Shown here in pieces: positions 51,087-58,837 of a DNA stretch of 64,000 nucleotides (positions within the stretch are counted from its first letter, which is position 1; each line of letters opens with the position of its first letter). The notes under the pieces are model-generated. The model was not told the origin of the DNA and did not search any database. It was given only the letters and a program-made list of their open reading frames with translations. Both the position numbers and the translations under genes were made by a program. The stretch covers positions 4,556,001 to 4,620,000 of the forward strand of contig NZ_SSBQ01000002.1 in NCBI RefSeq assembly GCF_004795255.1, in the 5' to 3' direction. This stretch comes from Streptomyces sp. RKND-216. Lineage in GTDB: Bacteria; Actinomycetota; Actinomycetes; Streptomycetales; Streptomycetaceae.

Positions 51087-51227
51087 ACTCGTCCGGAGAG
51101 AACCCGTGAGGCCCCGCTGCATGCACCTGTCCGTAGAGCTGCCCGCCGCGACGACCGCCGTATCCGCCGATCCGCCGTCACGCTCGGCCGCCTCGCCGAA
51201 CGCGGCAAGAGGTCATGGGCGGGGCGG

Positions 51228-52604
51228 CTACCGGTACGCCCTCATCAGCGCGTCGGCGAGGGCGGCGGCCTGCACGCGAATCTCCGGGATGGCGGTGGTC
51301 TCCCACAACTCGCCGCGCCTGGGTGCTCCGAGGGTGTGGAGTGCGCGCGACGCCGTGCCGTGCTCGTCCAGCAGCCGTCCCTCCGCGGTCGCCACGCCGA
51401 GGCCGAGCGGCCCGGGCACGGCCAGCCCGGAGTCCAGCAGGGAGCGCCACAGCGATCCCGGCGCCGCGTCCGTCTCCGAACCCGGACCGGTGCAGTCCAC
51501 CACCCAGCCGGTCGCCAGCCGGGTGCCGTCACTCAGGACGGTGGCGAACCTGCCGGTCCCCAGCGGGCGTACCGAGGAGATCCGTCCGGAGTGCCGCCGC
51601 AACCCGCCGGTGGCCTCCAGCTGTTGCACGGCGCGCGCGGTCGCCGGGGGCATGCGGTGCCGGAGGGTGTTCCAACGGGTCATGCCGTGCGCCATCAGCT
51701 CCGCCTTCTCCGCTTCGCGGAGGCCCTGCCAGACCCGCGAGACCACCGGCCGCAGACCGTCCATGGCCGGGCGCCAGTCGCCCGACTCCCGCCGCTGACC
51801 GGCGAGATGACGGGCCACGGCGGCGCGCAGCCGTCCCGGGGAGCGTTCCGCCGTCAGCCCGGGTGGGCAGGGGGCGGGCGGCAGCGGCACGTCCGCGTGC
51901 CGGGCGGGCAGCAGACCGGTGCGGGAGACGGCGTGCACCGTGCGGCCGGGACGTGCGAGCGTCATCGCGAGGTCGACGGCGGTCAGGCCCGCGCCGACCA
52001 GCAGCACGTCGTCGCGGCCCGCCGCGACGGCATCCAGCGCGCCGGTCTCCCACGGCCGGGCCAGGAATCCAGGCGCCTCCCGGAGTTCCTGGGGAATCCA
52101 GCCGCCGCCCTCGGCCGGTCCGGTCGCCAGCACCACCCGGTCGGCATGGAGCAGGCGACCGTCGGCCAACAGCAGAGTGGCTCTCCCGGCGGGGTCCGGC
52201 CAGTCGCACCGCACCGCCTCCGCCCGCAGGCGTCGTACGCGCACGGTCTCCCGCGCACCGATCACCGCACGGCCCAGCGTGTCGCCCAGGTAGGAGCCGA
52301 ACCGGTAGCGGGAGACGAAGTCCCCGTCTTCGACCTGCTCGTCGTGCCGGCACAGCCAGCGCCGAAAGTGCCCCGGATCATCGGGACGGCAACTCATCGC
52401 GCCTACCGGCGTGTTGAGTAGATGACGCGGATCGCGGCTGCCGTACGCCGTGCCGCGGCCCGCCTCCGGTGCGGGATCGACCAGCATCAGGTCGAGCGGC
52501 TGTCCGGCGCGCACCGCGGCGTCGCACGCGTGCAGCGCGACAAGCGCGCCCGCCGCTCCCGCGCCGACGATCACCACGACGGGCCGCACCGGTGAGACCT
52601 CCAC
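51228..52604 (-). CDS. FAD/NAD(P)-binding oxidoreductase
   Basis: A 458-residue flavoprotein. VVVIVGAGAAGALVALHAC is the FAD Rossmann loop (about 9-27). DDVLLVGAGLTAVDLAMTLARPG is a second dinucleotide loop, and VLATGP is the ATG motif. It resembles the PF13454 (NAD_binding_9) group, whose reactions are mostly unknown. Start GTG 52604 has AAGGAGGT at 7 nt. Its promoter shares the GGAAAACTAGGGAA motif with the cysteine dioxygenase operon downstream, so a sulfur-related role is likely but unproven. Confidence 0.84.
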   Translation of the reverse strand: MEVSPVRPVVVIVGAGAAGALVALHACDAAVRAGQPLDLMLVDPAPEAGRGTAYGSRDPRHLLNTPVGAMSCRPDDPGHFRRWLCRHDEQVEDGDFVSRYRFGSYLGDTLGRAVIGARETVRVRRLRAEAVRCDWPDPAGRATLLLADGRLLHADRVVLATGPAEGGGWIPQELREAPGFLARPWETGALDAVAAGRDDVLLVGAGLTAVDLAMTLARPGRTVHAVSRTGLLPARHADVPLPPAPCPPGLTAERSPGRLRAAVARHLAGQRRESGDWRPAMDGLRPVVSRVWQGLREAEKAELMAHGMTRWNTLRHRMPPATARAVQQLEATGGLRRHSGRISSVRPLGTGRFATVLSDGTRLATGWVVDCTGPGSETDAAPGSLWRSLLDSGLAVPGPLGLGVATAEGRLLDEHGTASRALHTLGAPRRGELWETTAIPEIRVQAAALADALMRAYR

Positions 52605-52641
52605 CCGGAACCTCCTTGGGCTATTCCCGGCCAAGCAGACC

Positions 52642-52655
52642 GGAAAACTAGGGAA
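52642..52655 (-). promoter_or_regulatory. Second copy of the GGAAAACTAGGGAA motif
   Basis: This 14-mer lies 38 bp upstream of the FAD oxidoreductase start and is identical to 51030-51043 before the cysteine dioxygenase gene. TTCCCGG and CCGGAA flank it on the start-proximal side as a weak inverted repeat. Confidence 0.45.
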
Positions 52656-52703
52656 GCTCACTCTAACCCGCCTCCCCGCTCCCGGAAAACCGCTGTCCCG
52701 CCC

Positions 52704-53020
52704 AAGCCGGCGCTGCGTATAGCCGAGCTGGGCGACATGTACCGCTCCGAACCCTCCGGGGTGCTGGGCGGTCTGATCCGCGTGCGGGTCATCCGGCTCA
52801 ACGACGCACACGTCTTCTGCACCCTGGGCCAGGTCGCGGCGGAGATCCGCGTCGCGCTGGAGATGATTCGCCGGGCCCACCGCGCCATGGGGATCGTCCC
52901 CACCCGCCACCGCCTCTCCCTCCCGGGCGCGGGCGGGAAGTACGTCGCCGGCCCGGAGCGCGGCACCCTCGGGGTCCGCGTCCGGCGGGCCCGCCACGTG
53001 CCGTATCAGGCGGTGGTCGG
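52704..53020 (+). pseudogene. Fragment of a threonyl-tRNA synthetase catalytic core
   Basis: The frame around ATG 52737 reads LRIAELGDMYRSEPSGVLGG, then LNDAHVFCTLGQVAAEI, and HRLSLPGAGGKYVAGPE. These are motif-2 and following segments of class II ThrRS (the RSEPSG.L.GL.R and NDAHVFC phrases are diagnostic). Before 52704 and after about 53020 similarity fades (VPYQAVVG may still match). The editing, TGS, and anticodon domains are missing. It is a relic of a second ThrRS gene, such as those that give resistance to ThrRS-targeting antibiotics. The open frame runs on to 53597 only by chance. Confidence 0.75.
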
Positions 53021-53172
53021 CCCGCGGGAGGCGGGCGTCGGCCGCGCCGCCCTCCGGCTGCGGGGCGGTCGCAGGCTCGCGGCCATGCCGTCCCGCGACC
53101 TGCTCGCCGGCATCGGCGCACACGTCGCCGCCCGCAGAGCAGAAGCCCTGTGGGAGGGGGCATGGCGCCGCG

Positions 53173-53178
53173 TAAACT
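53173..53178 (+). promoter_or_regulatory. Probable -10 box of a leaderless transcript
   Basis: TAAACT followed by exactly 6 nt and the ATG at 53185; no ribosome binding site fits. Confidence 0.55.
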
Positions 53179-53184
53179 CGCCGG

Positions 53185-53805
53185 ATGGCGAAGTACTACG
53201 ACGTGCACCCCGAGAACCCTCAGCCGCGCAGCATCGGCCAGGTCGTGGAGGCCGTCCGGTCCGATGCCCTCGTCGCGTATCCCACGGACTCCTGCTACGC
53301 GCTGGGCTGCCGGCTGGGCAGCGCCGACGGCATCGCCCGCATCCGGTCGATCCGGAATCTGGACGACCGCCACCACTTCACCCTGGTGTGCCGCGACTTC
53401 GCCCAGCTGGGCCAGTTCGTGCACATCGACAACGACGTCTTCCGTGCGATCAAGGGCGCGACCCCCGGCAGCTACACCTTCATCCTCCCCGCGACCAAGG
53501 AGGTGCCGCGCCGGCTGCTGCACCCGAAGAAGAAGACGGTCGGCGTGCGCATCCCCGACCACGTCGTCGCGCAGGCGCTGCTGGCCGAGCTCGGTGAGCC
53601 GCTGCTCTCCAGCACTCTGCTGCTCCCCGACGAGGAGGAGCCCATGACGCAGGGCTGGGAGATTAAGGACCGGCTCGACCACGTGGTGGACGCGGTGATC
53701 GACTCGGGCGACTGCGGCACCGAACCCACCACGGTCATCGACTTCTCCGGCGGGGACGCGGAGATCGTGCGCCACGGAGCGGGCTCCACCGAACGCTTCG
53801 AGTGA
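53185..53805 (+). CDS. L-threonylcarbamoyladenylate synthase (TsaC/YrdC/Sua5 family)
   Basis: A 206-residue YrdC-fold protein. The ligand pocket is formed by VAYPTDSCYALGCRLG, the KxR-type IRSIRNLDDRHHFTLVCRD, and TPGSYTFILPATKEVPRRLL. The threonine/ATP-site Lys/Ser framework is kept. It makes threonylcarbamoyl-AMP for tRNA t6A37 together with TsaD/B/E, which are not in this window. Streptomyces often has two TsaC paralogues, so it might be the accessory one (YciO type: the DDRHHF variant supports this). Translation seems leaderless. Confidence 0.85.
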   Translation: MAKYYDVHPENPQPRSIGQVVEAVRSDALVAYPTDSCYALGCRLGSADGIARIRSIRNLDDRHHFTLVCRDFAQLGQFVHIDNDVFRAIKGATPGSYTFILPATKEVPRRLLHPKKKTVGVRIPDHVVAQALLAELGEPLLSSTLLLPDEEEPMTQGWEIKDRLDHVVDAVIDSGDCGTEPTTVIDFSGGDAEIVRHGAGSTERFE

Positions 53806-53840
53806 TCATCCACGGCAGCACCCCGTACCCGCGCACCCCG

Positions 53841-53846
53841 TACACT
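53841..53846 (+). promoter_or_regulatory. Probable -10 box of a leaderless transcript
   Basis: TACACT followed by exactly 6 nt and the GTG at 53853. Confidence 0.5.
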
Positions 53847-53852
53847 GCCACG

Positions 53853-54899
53853 GTGCAACAGGCCAGCTCACCGGGGACCGCGGAGTCGCTGAGGGTCGCA
53901 CTCGACGCGCTCGTCGACGGGCTGCCGCCCCGGCGGGCGACATCGGCCGTGGAGCGTCTGATCGGCCACTACCGCGGCGCCACCCCCACCCACGCGCCCA
54001 TCCTCCGCGACCGCGCGGACGTCGTGGCGTACGCCGCGTACCGGATGCCCGCCACGTACGAGGCCGTCGCGGCGGCGCTGCGGGCCCTGGCCGTACGCGT
54101 CCCCGGCTGGTCGCCGGAGTCACACCTGGACCTGGGCGGCGGTACCGGCGCGGCGGTGTGGGCCGCCGACGCCGTCTGGGGCGACGGCCCGCCGGGCGGC
54201 CCCACGCGTGGCACGACCGTGCTCGACTGGTCCGAACCCGCCCTCGCCCTGGGACGGGACCTCGCGGCGCAGCGCGGTTCCGCCGCGCCGGCCGCCGCCG
54301 AGTGGCGGCGGCAGCGGCTCGCCGGGGACGCCGCGCTGCCTCCGGCCGACCTGGTCAGCGTCGGCTATGTACTCAACGAACTGGCCGAGGCCGACCGCGG
54401 CGCCGTCATCGAGGCGGCCGCCCGGGCGGCCCGGGGAGCGGTCCTGGTCGTCGAACCGGGCACCCCCGACGGCTACGCCCGGATGATCGAAGCCCGCGGC
54501 CGGCTGGTGGCGGCCGGGCTGACCGTCCTGGCGCCCTGCCCGCACAGCGGGCGCTGCCCGATCGTGCCCGGCGAGGACTGGTGCCACTTCGCCGCTCGCG
54601 TCAGCCGCTCCTCGCTCCACCGCCGGGTCAAGGGCGGCACCCTTCCCTACGAGGACGAGAAGTTCGCCTACGTCGCGGCCGTGACCCCCGGGCTGCTCGC
54701 CGGGGGCGCAGGGGGCCCGGCTTCCGCCCGCATCGTGCGGAAGCCGCAGATCCGCAAGGGGCAGGTGCTGCTCGATCTGTGCACCGAGGGCGAGGGCTTG
54801 TGTCGGACGACGGTCAGCAAGCGGCATGGCGCGGACTACCGCGCCGCCCGCAACGCCGACTGGGGCGACGCCTGGCCCCCTCCCGGCCCGACCGGATAG
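53853..54899 (+). CDS. Rsm22-family small-subunit ribosome methyltransferase-like protein
   Basis: A 348-residue Rsm22 protein. SHLDLGGGTGAAVWAADAVW is the SAM loop, TVLDWSEPALALG motif II, and LVSVGYVLNELAEADR the acidic post-I. Cysteines in PCPHSGRCP, WCHF and LCTEGEGLC form the metal (Fe-S or Zn) site of the family; mitochondrial METTL17/Rsm22 needs such a site for ribosome assembly. Start GTG 53853 is favoured by family length and by a -10 box placed for leaderless initiation; a GTG at 53802 would overlap the TsaC stop. Confidence 0.85.
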   Translation: MQQASSPGTAESLRVALDALVDGLPPRRATSAVERLIGHYRGATPTHAPILRDRADVVAYAAYRMPATYEAVAAALRALAVRVPGWSPESHLDLGGGTGAAVWAADAVWGDGPPGGPTRGTTVLDWSEPALALGRDLAAQRGSAAPAAAEWRRQRLAGDAALPPADLVSVGYVLNELAEADRGAVIEAAARAARGAVLVVEPGTPDGYARMIEARGRLVAAGLTVLAPCPHSGRCPIVPGEDWCHFAARVSRSSLHRRVKGGTLPYEDEKFAYVAAVTPGLLAGGAGGPASARIVRKPQIRKGQVLLDLCTEGEGLCRTTVSKRHGADYRAARNADWGDAWPPPGPTG

Positions 54900-55005
54900 G
54901 TGTGTTGCAGTTGACGGAGAAGTGAGGCTGGGTGTGCCCGGCCCTGGATGCGGCGGCCGTGCATCATGAGCCGTCGGCTGTCGGGTGCCGTGCCCGTGTG
55001 GGGCT

Positions 55006-55725
55006 TCAGCTTCCTGACGCCGTCGGGGGATTCGCGGTGCCGTTGCACTTTTCGGGTCCGGCGGCGTGTGCAGCCGCCATGCCGCAGGCGATCATCTCCC
55101 ATTCAAGCTTGAGAGTGTAGAGGTGATCGTTTGTTCGGTAGTCGATCCAGGCGCGATCGATGATGCCTCCGGGCTCGCCCACTTTCATGGCGAACAGTAG
55201 TTCGGTGAAGCCGGATGTCGACCTGTCCTCGTCCGCGCAGCTCTGGGTGATGCGGGTGCCGGGGCCGGCTTTCTCAAAGCGGCCGGGAAGTCGTCCATCC
55301 GGCAGGTCGGGAGGTTCGCCGATGGCACCACCGAGGGGTCCGACCGCCGGGTCGGCGGCTCGGGTCTTACCTGACACGGTGCGCAGCATCAGGTGGACGT
55401 CGAGGGGCTTGACCGTGGTGTGGTAGCGGATGTCTTCGATTTCGATGACCGAGCCGGTGGTGGAGCAGAGCACGTAGCTGCCGAAGGTGCCCGTCCATGG
55501 CGCTCGCTTGGGTGCGTACATGGAGCTGGCGCCCTGCTGCGTGTGGGACTGGAGGGGGCCCTGTCCGGCCAGGTGCTCTCTTCGGTGGGCCTCGAAGGGG
55601 GAGCCGGCGACGGCGAGGTAGGCGACGATCGCGGCTGTGATCAGAGCAGCGGCGGTGAGCAGCGGACGAGCGGCGAGTGCCCGCCGCGCGGGGACGGCGG
55701 GCACTTCGTGGGGTTCGGGGTTCAC
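55006..55725 (-). CDS. Hypothetical membrane-anchored protein in a lower-GC patch
   Basis: A 239-residue protein. An N-terminal helix (LLTAAALITAAIVAYLAVAG) anchors an extracytoplasmic domain containing TFGSYVLCSTTGSVIEIEDIRYH and TRITQSCADEDRSTSGFTELLF, with three Cys and many beta strands. No family recognised. The GTG start overlaps a TGA of a broken small gene upstream (GTGA). Base composition is visibly less GC-rich than in flanking genes, suggesting import, perhaps with a mobile element now decayed. Confidence 0.65.
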   Translation of the reverse strand: MNPEPHEVPAVPARRALAARPLLTAAALITAAIVAYLAVAGSPFEAHRREHLAGQGPLQSHTQQGASSMYAPKRAPWTGTFGSYVLCSTTGSVIEIEDIRYHTTVKPLDVHLMLRTVSGKTRAADPAVGPLGGAIGEPPDLPDGRLPGRFEKAGPGTRITQSCADEDRSTSGFTELLFAMKVGEPGGIIDRAWIDYRTNDHLYTLKLEWEMIACGMAAAHAAGPEKCNGTANPPTASGS

Positions 55726-55867
55726 AGTTCTTCTTCGATGCGGTTGTAGTGCTGCTGGACCTTGGGGGCGTAGGCGGGCTTGTCGCTGTTGCCGCACAGG
55801 GAGTCGTGGTGGCGGTCATCTTGTAGCTGAGGGGCGACTTCGATGTGTAGGCCCGCTGGGTGCTCAT
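55722..55867 (-). pseudogene. Tiny coupled gene disrupted by a frameshift
   Basis: ATG 55867 overlaps the stop of the preceding relic (ATGA) and begins MSTQRAYTSKSPLSYKM; the end, in another frame, reads DSLCGNSDKPAYAPKVQQHY then RIEEEL and stops with a GTGA overlap to the next gene. The span is 146 nt, not a multiple of three. The junction is near 55810-55820. It would encode about 48 residues if intact. Confidence 0.45.
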
Positions 55868-56030
55868 GTCGATGCCAGCCGCACCCGGAATCGGGCGTTC
55901 TCCAGCGTCACAGCCTTGTTGACCTGGCCGTTCAGCGCTCCCATACCGTTCACGTCTGCCGCCGTGGCCGCCGCCGGAGCGAGCAGGCCCAGCAACTACG
56001 ATTCCCGGAGCGGCCGCAAGAGTAGATCTC
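55864..56030 (-). pseudogene. Remnant of a small secreted protein gene
   Basis: One frame gives TLAAAPGIVVAG, a signal-peptide core; after a shift near 55990 another gives LLAPAAATAADVNGMGALNG and VTLENARFRVRLAST, ending at 55864. Together they resemble a short exported protein. A stop (TAG) precedes the second part in its own frame. It is broken, or the sequence has an error. Confidence 0.4.
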
Positions 56031-56296
56031 GCACTGGCCGGGTCGATACACCTAGCGGCACCTTCCCGGGCTGCCCACCGCCGAGGGACCGTGCCGCCCT
56101 CCTGCCGCCGTGTCCGCCCCCGCGCCGGTGTTCCCGTACAGAGCCCTCTCTGCTCCTGCATGAGCGGCCGCCGAGCGGAAACACGGGACTGTGCCGACCA
56201 GGGGCCTCCCGGCCGGCACAGTCCCGGCCGCGCATGCACCTTTCCGACGCACGACCCGGCCGTGACGCACGCGACGGAGAAGGAGAGCAGAGACCG

Positions 56297-57535
56297 GTGT
56301 CCCATGACCGAGCCGCTGTCGGCACCCGCGGGGCCGCGCCGCCCGACCGCCTGAGCCGCGTCCGCCAGTGGTTGACGCGCGCCTCGTCCGCAGGCAGCCA
56401 CGAGCGCAACACCCTGCTGCTCGTGGCGAAGAGCACCGTCGCCGCGTGCGTGGGCTGGGTGATCGCCCACCGCCTGATGCACGCTCAGTTCCCCGCCTTC
56501 GCGCCGTTCTCCGCGGTGCTGATGATGCAGGTCACCGTCTACCAGTCCGTGTCCCAGGCGCTGCGCTATGTGGGAGCGGTGGTGGTCGGGGTCGCCCTGC
56601 AGGGGGTGCTGGGGTTCGTGGCGGGACCGGACCTGGCGACCTTCGCCCTCGTCGCGTTCATCGCCCTGGTGATCGGCCGCTGGCGGCCCCTCGGCACGCA
56701 GGGCGGGCAGGTCGTCACGGCCGCCTTCTTCGCCTTCTCCGCCTTCCTGTCCGCCGGCTCCAGTGGCGAGCGCCTGTCCCTGCTGGGCGAGATCGTTCTC
56801 CTGGTCCTGGTCGGGTGCGCCGTGGGTGTGCTGGTCAACGTGGTCCTGGTGCCGCCGCTGCGGTACCGCAGCGCGGAGTACGGGGTCCGCTCCCTTGCGC
56901 ACAGCCTCTGCGACCTGCTGAGCGATATGTTCGCCGCGCTGCAGGAGAACAGCCTGGAGGAGGAGCGCACCCGCCAGTGGCGTCATCGGGCCGGCGACCT
57001 GCGCTCCAGCGTGGACCAGGCCAGGTCGTCCGTGGAGACCGCCTACGAGAGCCTCTTCTACAATCCGCGCCGCCTGCTGCCCGGCCGGCGGATGACAGCG
57101 GACTTCAGCGGTTACCGCGCGGTGATCGACGGCCTGGAGCGGGTGGCGCACCAGGTCGCCTCCATGACCCGCAGCCTCGACCAGTGGCGGGAGAGCGAAG
57201 GGGAGCGGGGCCGGGGGGGCCACGGCCGGTTCGTCCAGGTGTACGGGGACTTCCTGTCCTCCGCCGCGACGATCGCGCGGCTGCTGAGCGAGGTGGACGA
57301 GGACCGGCTGCAGGACCAGGCCACGAAGCTGTGCCAGGCCGCCGGATCGGCTCAGGACAGCAGGAAGCGGCTCGCCGACCTCGGCGACCGCGAGCAGCTG
57401 CCCGCGGAGGACCTGCACCACCCCTACGGCGTGCTCCTGCTGGAGGCGGACCGCCTGATGGTCGAGTTCCAGCACACCTGCGACGTGCTCCAGGACGCCG
57501 TGGACCGGCACACCGCGACCCGCGCCGCGCCGTGA
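56297..57535 (+). CDS. FUSC-family (aromatic acid exporter-like) membrane protein
   Basis: A 412-residue protein. The first 170 residues have about six helices: TVAACVGWVIAHRLMHAQFPAFAPFSAVLMM (in parts) is the FUSC/ArAE signature with its conserved Phe-Pro, then RYVGAVVVGVALQGVLGF and later LVLVGCAVGVLVNVVLVPPLRY. The C-terminal 240 residues are soluble alpha-helical, rich in Glu/Arg/Gln, probably a coiled coil (SLEEERTRQWRHRAGDLRS). The family includes AaeB efflux pumps. The start is GTG 56297. It is convergent with the dimethylargininase gene, with a perfect palindrome between. Confidence 0.82.
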   Translation: MSHDRAAVGTRGAAPPDRLSRVRQWLTRASSAGSHERNTLLLVAKSTVAACVGWVIAHRLMHAQFPAFAPFSAVLMMQVTVYQSVSQALRYVGAVVVGVALQGVLGFVAGPDLATFALVAFIALVIGRWRPLGTQGGQVVTAAFFAFSAFLSAGSSGERLSLLGEIVLLVLVGCAVGVLVNVVLVPPLRYRSAEYGVRSLAHSLCDLLSDMFAALQENSLEEERTRQWRHRAGDLRSSVDQARSSVETAYESLFYNPRRLLPGRRMTADFSGYRAVIDGLERVAHQVASMTRSLDQWRESEGERGRGGHGRFVQVYGDFLSSAATIARLLSEVDEDRLQDQATKLCQAAGSAQDSRKRLADLGDREQLPAEDLHHPYGVLLLEADRLMVEFQHTCDVLQDAVDRHTATRAAP

Positions 57536-57572
57536 CGGCGGGGCACGCGGACGCGGTGTGCCGGTCCACGCC

Positions 57573-57602
57573 GGGGTGCGTGCCCGTACGGGCACGCACC
57601 CC
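57573..57602. terminator. 30-nt perfect palindrome, bidirectional terminator
   Basis: From GGGGTGCGTGCCC to GGGCACGCACCCC, centred on GTAC, the 30 nt are fully self-complementary. It sits between two convergent stops (57535 and 57614) and can serve both. Confidence 0.75.
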
Positions 57603-57613
57603 TGGTCCGTTCC

Positions 57614-58429
57614 TCAGTCCGCCGGGCGCAGCTCCGCCGTGCAGCACTTGACGCTGCCGCCGCCCTTCAGCAGCTCTCCGAGGTCGATGCCGATCGGCTC
57701 GTAGCCGCGCTCCCGCAGCGGCTCGAACAGCCCGGTCGCCGCCTGCGGGACCAGCACGTGGTGGCCGTCGCTGACGCAGTTCAGGCCGAACGCGCGGGCG
57801 TCCGCCTCGCTCGCGATCAGCGCGTCCGGGAAGAGCCGTTCCAGAACGGCTCGGCTGCCGCGCGAGAACGCGTCGGGGTAGTACATGACCTCCCCGTCGA
57901 CACCGTCGTCCAGCACGCACAGCGCGGTGTCCAGGTGGTAGAAGTGCGGGTCCACCAGGTCCAGCCCGATCACCGGGCGGCCGAAGAACTCCTGCACCTC
58001 GCCGTGCGAGAGCGGGCTGCTGCGGAAGCCGCGCCCGGCGAGCAGCCAGGACGCGGTGACGGCGAAGTCGCCCTCGCCCTCGTTGATGTGCTCCGGCTCG
58101 CGGACGTCCGCGAAGCCGTGTTCCCGGTACCACTCGGCGTGCGCCGCCGCCTCCGGCGCGCGCTCCGGGTGCGCGAAGCGCGCCCCCAGCACCCGGCCGT
58201 CGACGACCGTGGCGCCGTTCGCGGCGTACACCATGTCCGGCAGGTCGGGGTCGGGGGTCAGCTCCTCGACCGTGTGGCCCAGGGCCCGGTAGCGGTCCCG
58301 CAGGTCCTCCCACTGGGCGACGGCCAGCGGCAGGTCCACCGGTTTCCCTGGGTCCATCCAGGGGTTGATGGAGTACGTGACGCGGAAGTGCTCGGGTGGG
58401 CACATCAGGTAGCGACGCGCTTTGAACAA
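57614..58429 (-). CDS. Dimethylargininase (N,N-dimethylarginine dimethylaminohydrolase)
   Basis: A 271-residue protein of the guanidino-group modifying superfamily. RRYLMCPPEHFRVTYSINPWMDP near the N-terminus, NEGEGDFAVT, the catalytic His in DPHFYHLDTALC and the nucleophilic Cys in GGSVKCCTAELR (Cys262/263) match bacterial dimethylargininases/ornithine-forming hydrolases. It converts methylarginine to citrulline and methylamine. A TTG at 58429 is chosen as start because AGGAG stands 6 nt before it and the family begins close to RRYLMCPP; the open frame reaches an ATG at 58477. Confidence 0.86.
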   Translation of the reverse strand: MFKARRYLMCPPEHFRVTYSINPWMDPGKPVDLPLAVAQWEDLRDRYRALGHTVEELTPDPDLPDMVYAANGATVVDGRVLGARFAHPERAPEAAAHAEWYREHGFADVREPEHINEGEGDFAVTASWLLAGRGFRSSPLSHGEVQEFFGRPVIGLDLVDPHFYHLDTALCVLDDGVDGEVMYYPDAFSRGSRAVLERLFPDALIASEADARAFGLNCVSDGHHVLVPQAATGLFEPLRERGYEPIGIDLGELLKGGGSVKCCTAELRPAD

Positions 58430-58837
58430 CTCTTGCTCCTCACGGGATCGCCGTGCACTGGTGAGGCCATGGTCCACTCCCAGCGGGCTTCCTGCGAGTG
58501 TCGCGCACGGTCTTTACGGGGATTCCCACCCCCTCCGTCACGGAAGGCGTCCTCCCCTGTGGTGGAGTATCGCGCTTCCGGCCGCCGCGCGCCCGCTCGT
58601 CCCGCTGTGCAACGCCCCGCACGGGGGCCGTGGCCCGACCCCTGTGCGCACGGACCGGGGCGAAGAGGCAGGATGGGGGCAGGTGTCCGCGGTGCGAGGG
58701 AACAGCCCGGCGCCGTGATCCACGGATTCCGCGTCACGGCGGTGCGGCACTGCGTACCCTCGTCGGTGAGGCGGGTCCGCGGGTCCGCACGGGGTGACCC
58801 GGCGCCACGGCCGATGGTCGCGTGAGTGAGGCGGTAG
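58430..58837. other. Intergenic region without a recognised feature
   Basis: Except for a possible 16-codon upstream extension of the dimethylargininase gene, this 408-bp divergent region has no frame with coding character. No tRNA, riboswitch core or clear promoter was recognised. Confidence 0.4.

Larger units (their letters stand above)
50922..51227. other. Leader region of the cysteine dioxygenase operon
   Basis: This region carries, in order on the plus strand, TTGACG (50996-51001), the palindrome CTACTAATCCAGTAG (51016-51030), and GGAAAACTAGGGAA (51030-51043). It then holds a 27-nt perfect hairpin (51060-51086) that can terminate transcription arriving from the FAD gene. No small ORF was convincing. 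Confidence 0.5.

Noticed and set aside
51047..51109. A short leader peptide (MGARRDPGG...) upstream of the sulfur genes.
   Set aside because: It is on the plus strand, while the dioxygenase and FAD genes are on the minus strand, and it is mostly the arms of the GC palindrome; it has no Cys codons expected of an attenuator.
52737..53597. A single 286-residue gene.
   Set aside because: Only the first 75-95 residues match ThrRS; the rest becomes Arg/Pro/His noise overlapping the well-supported tsaC-like gene.
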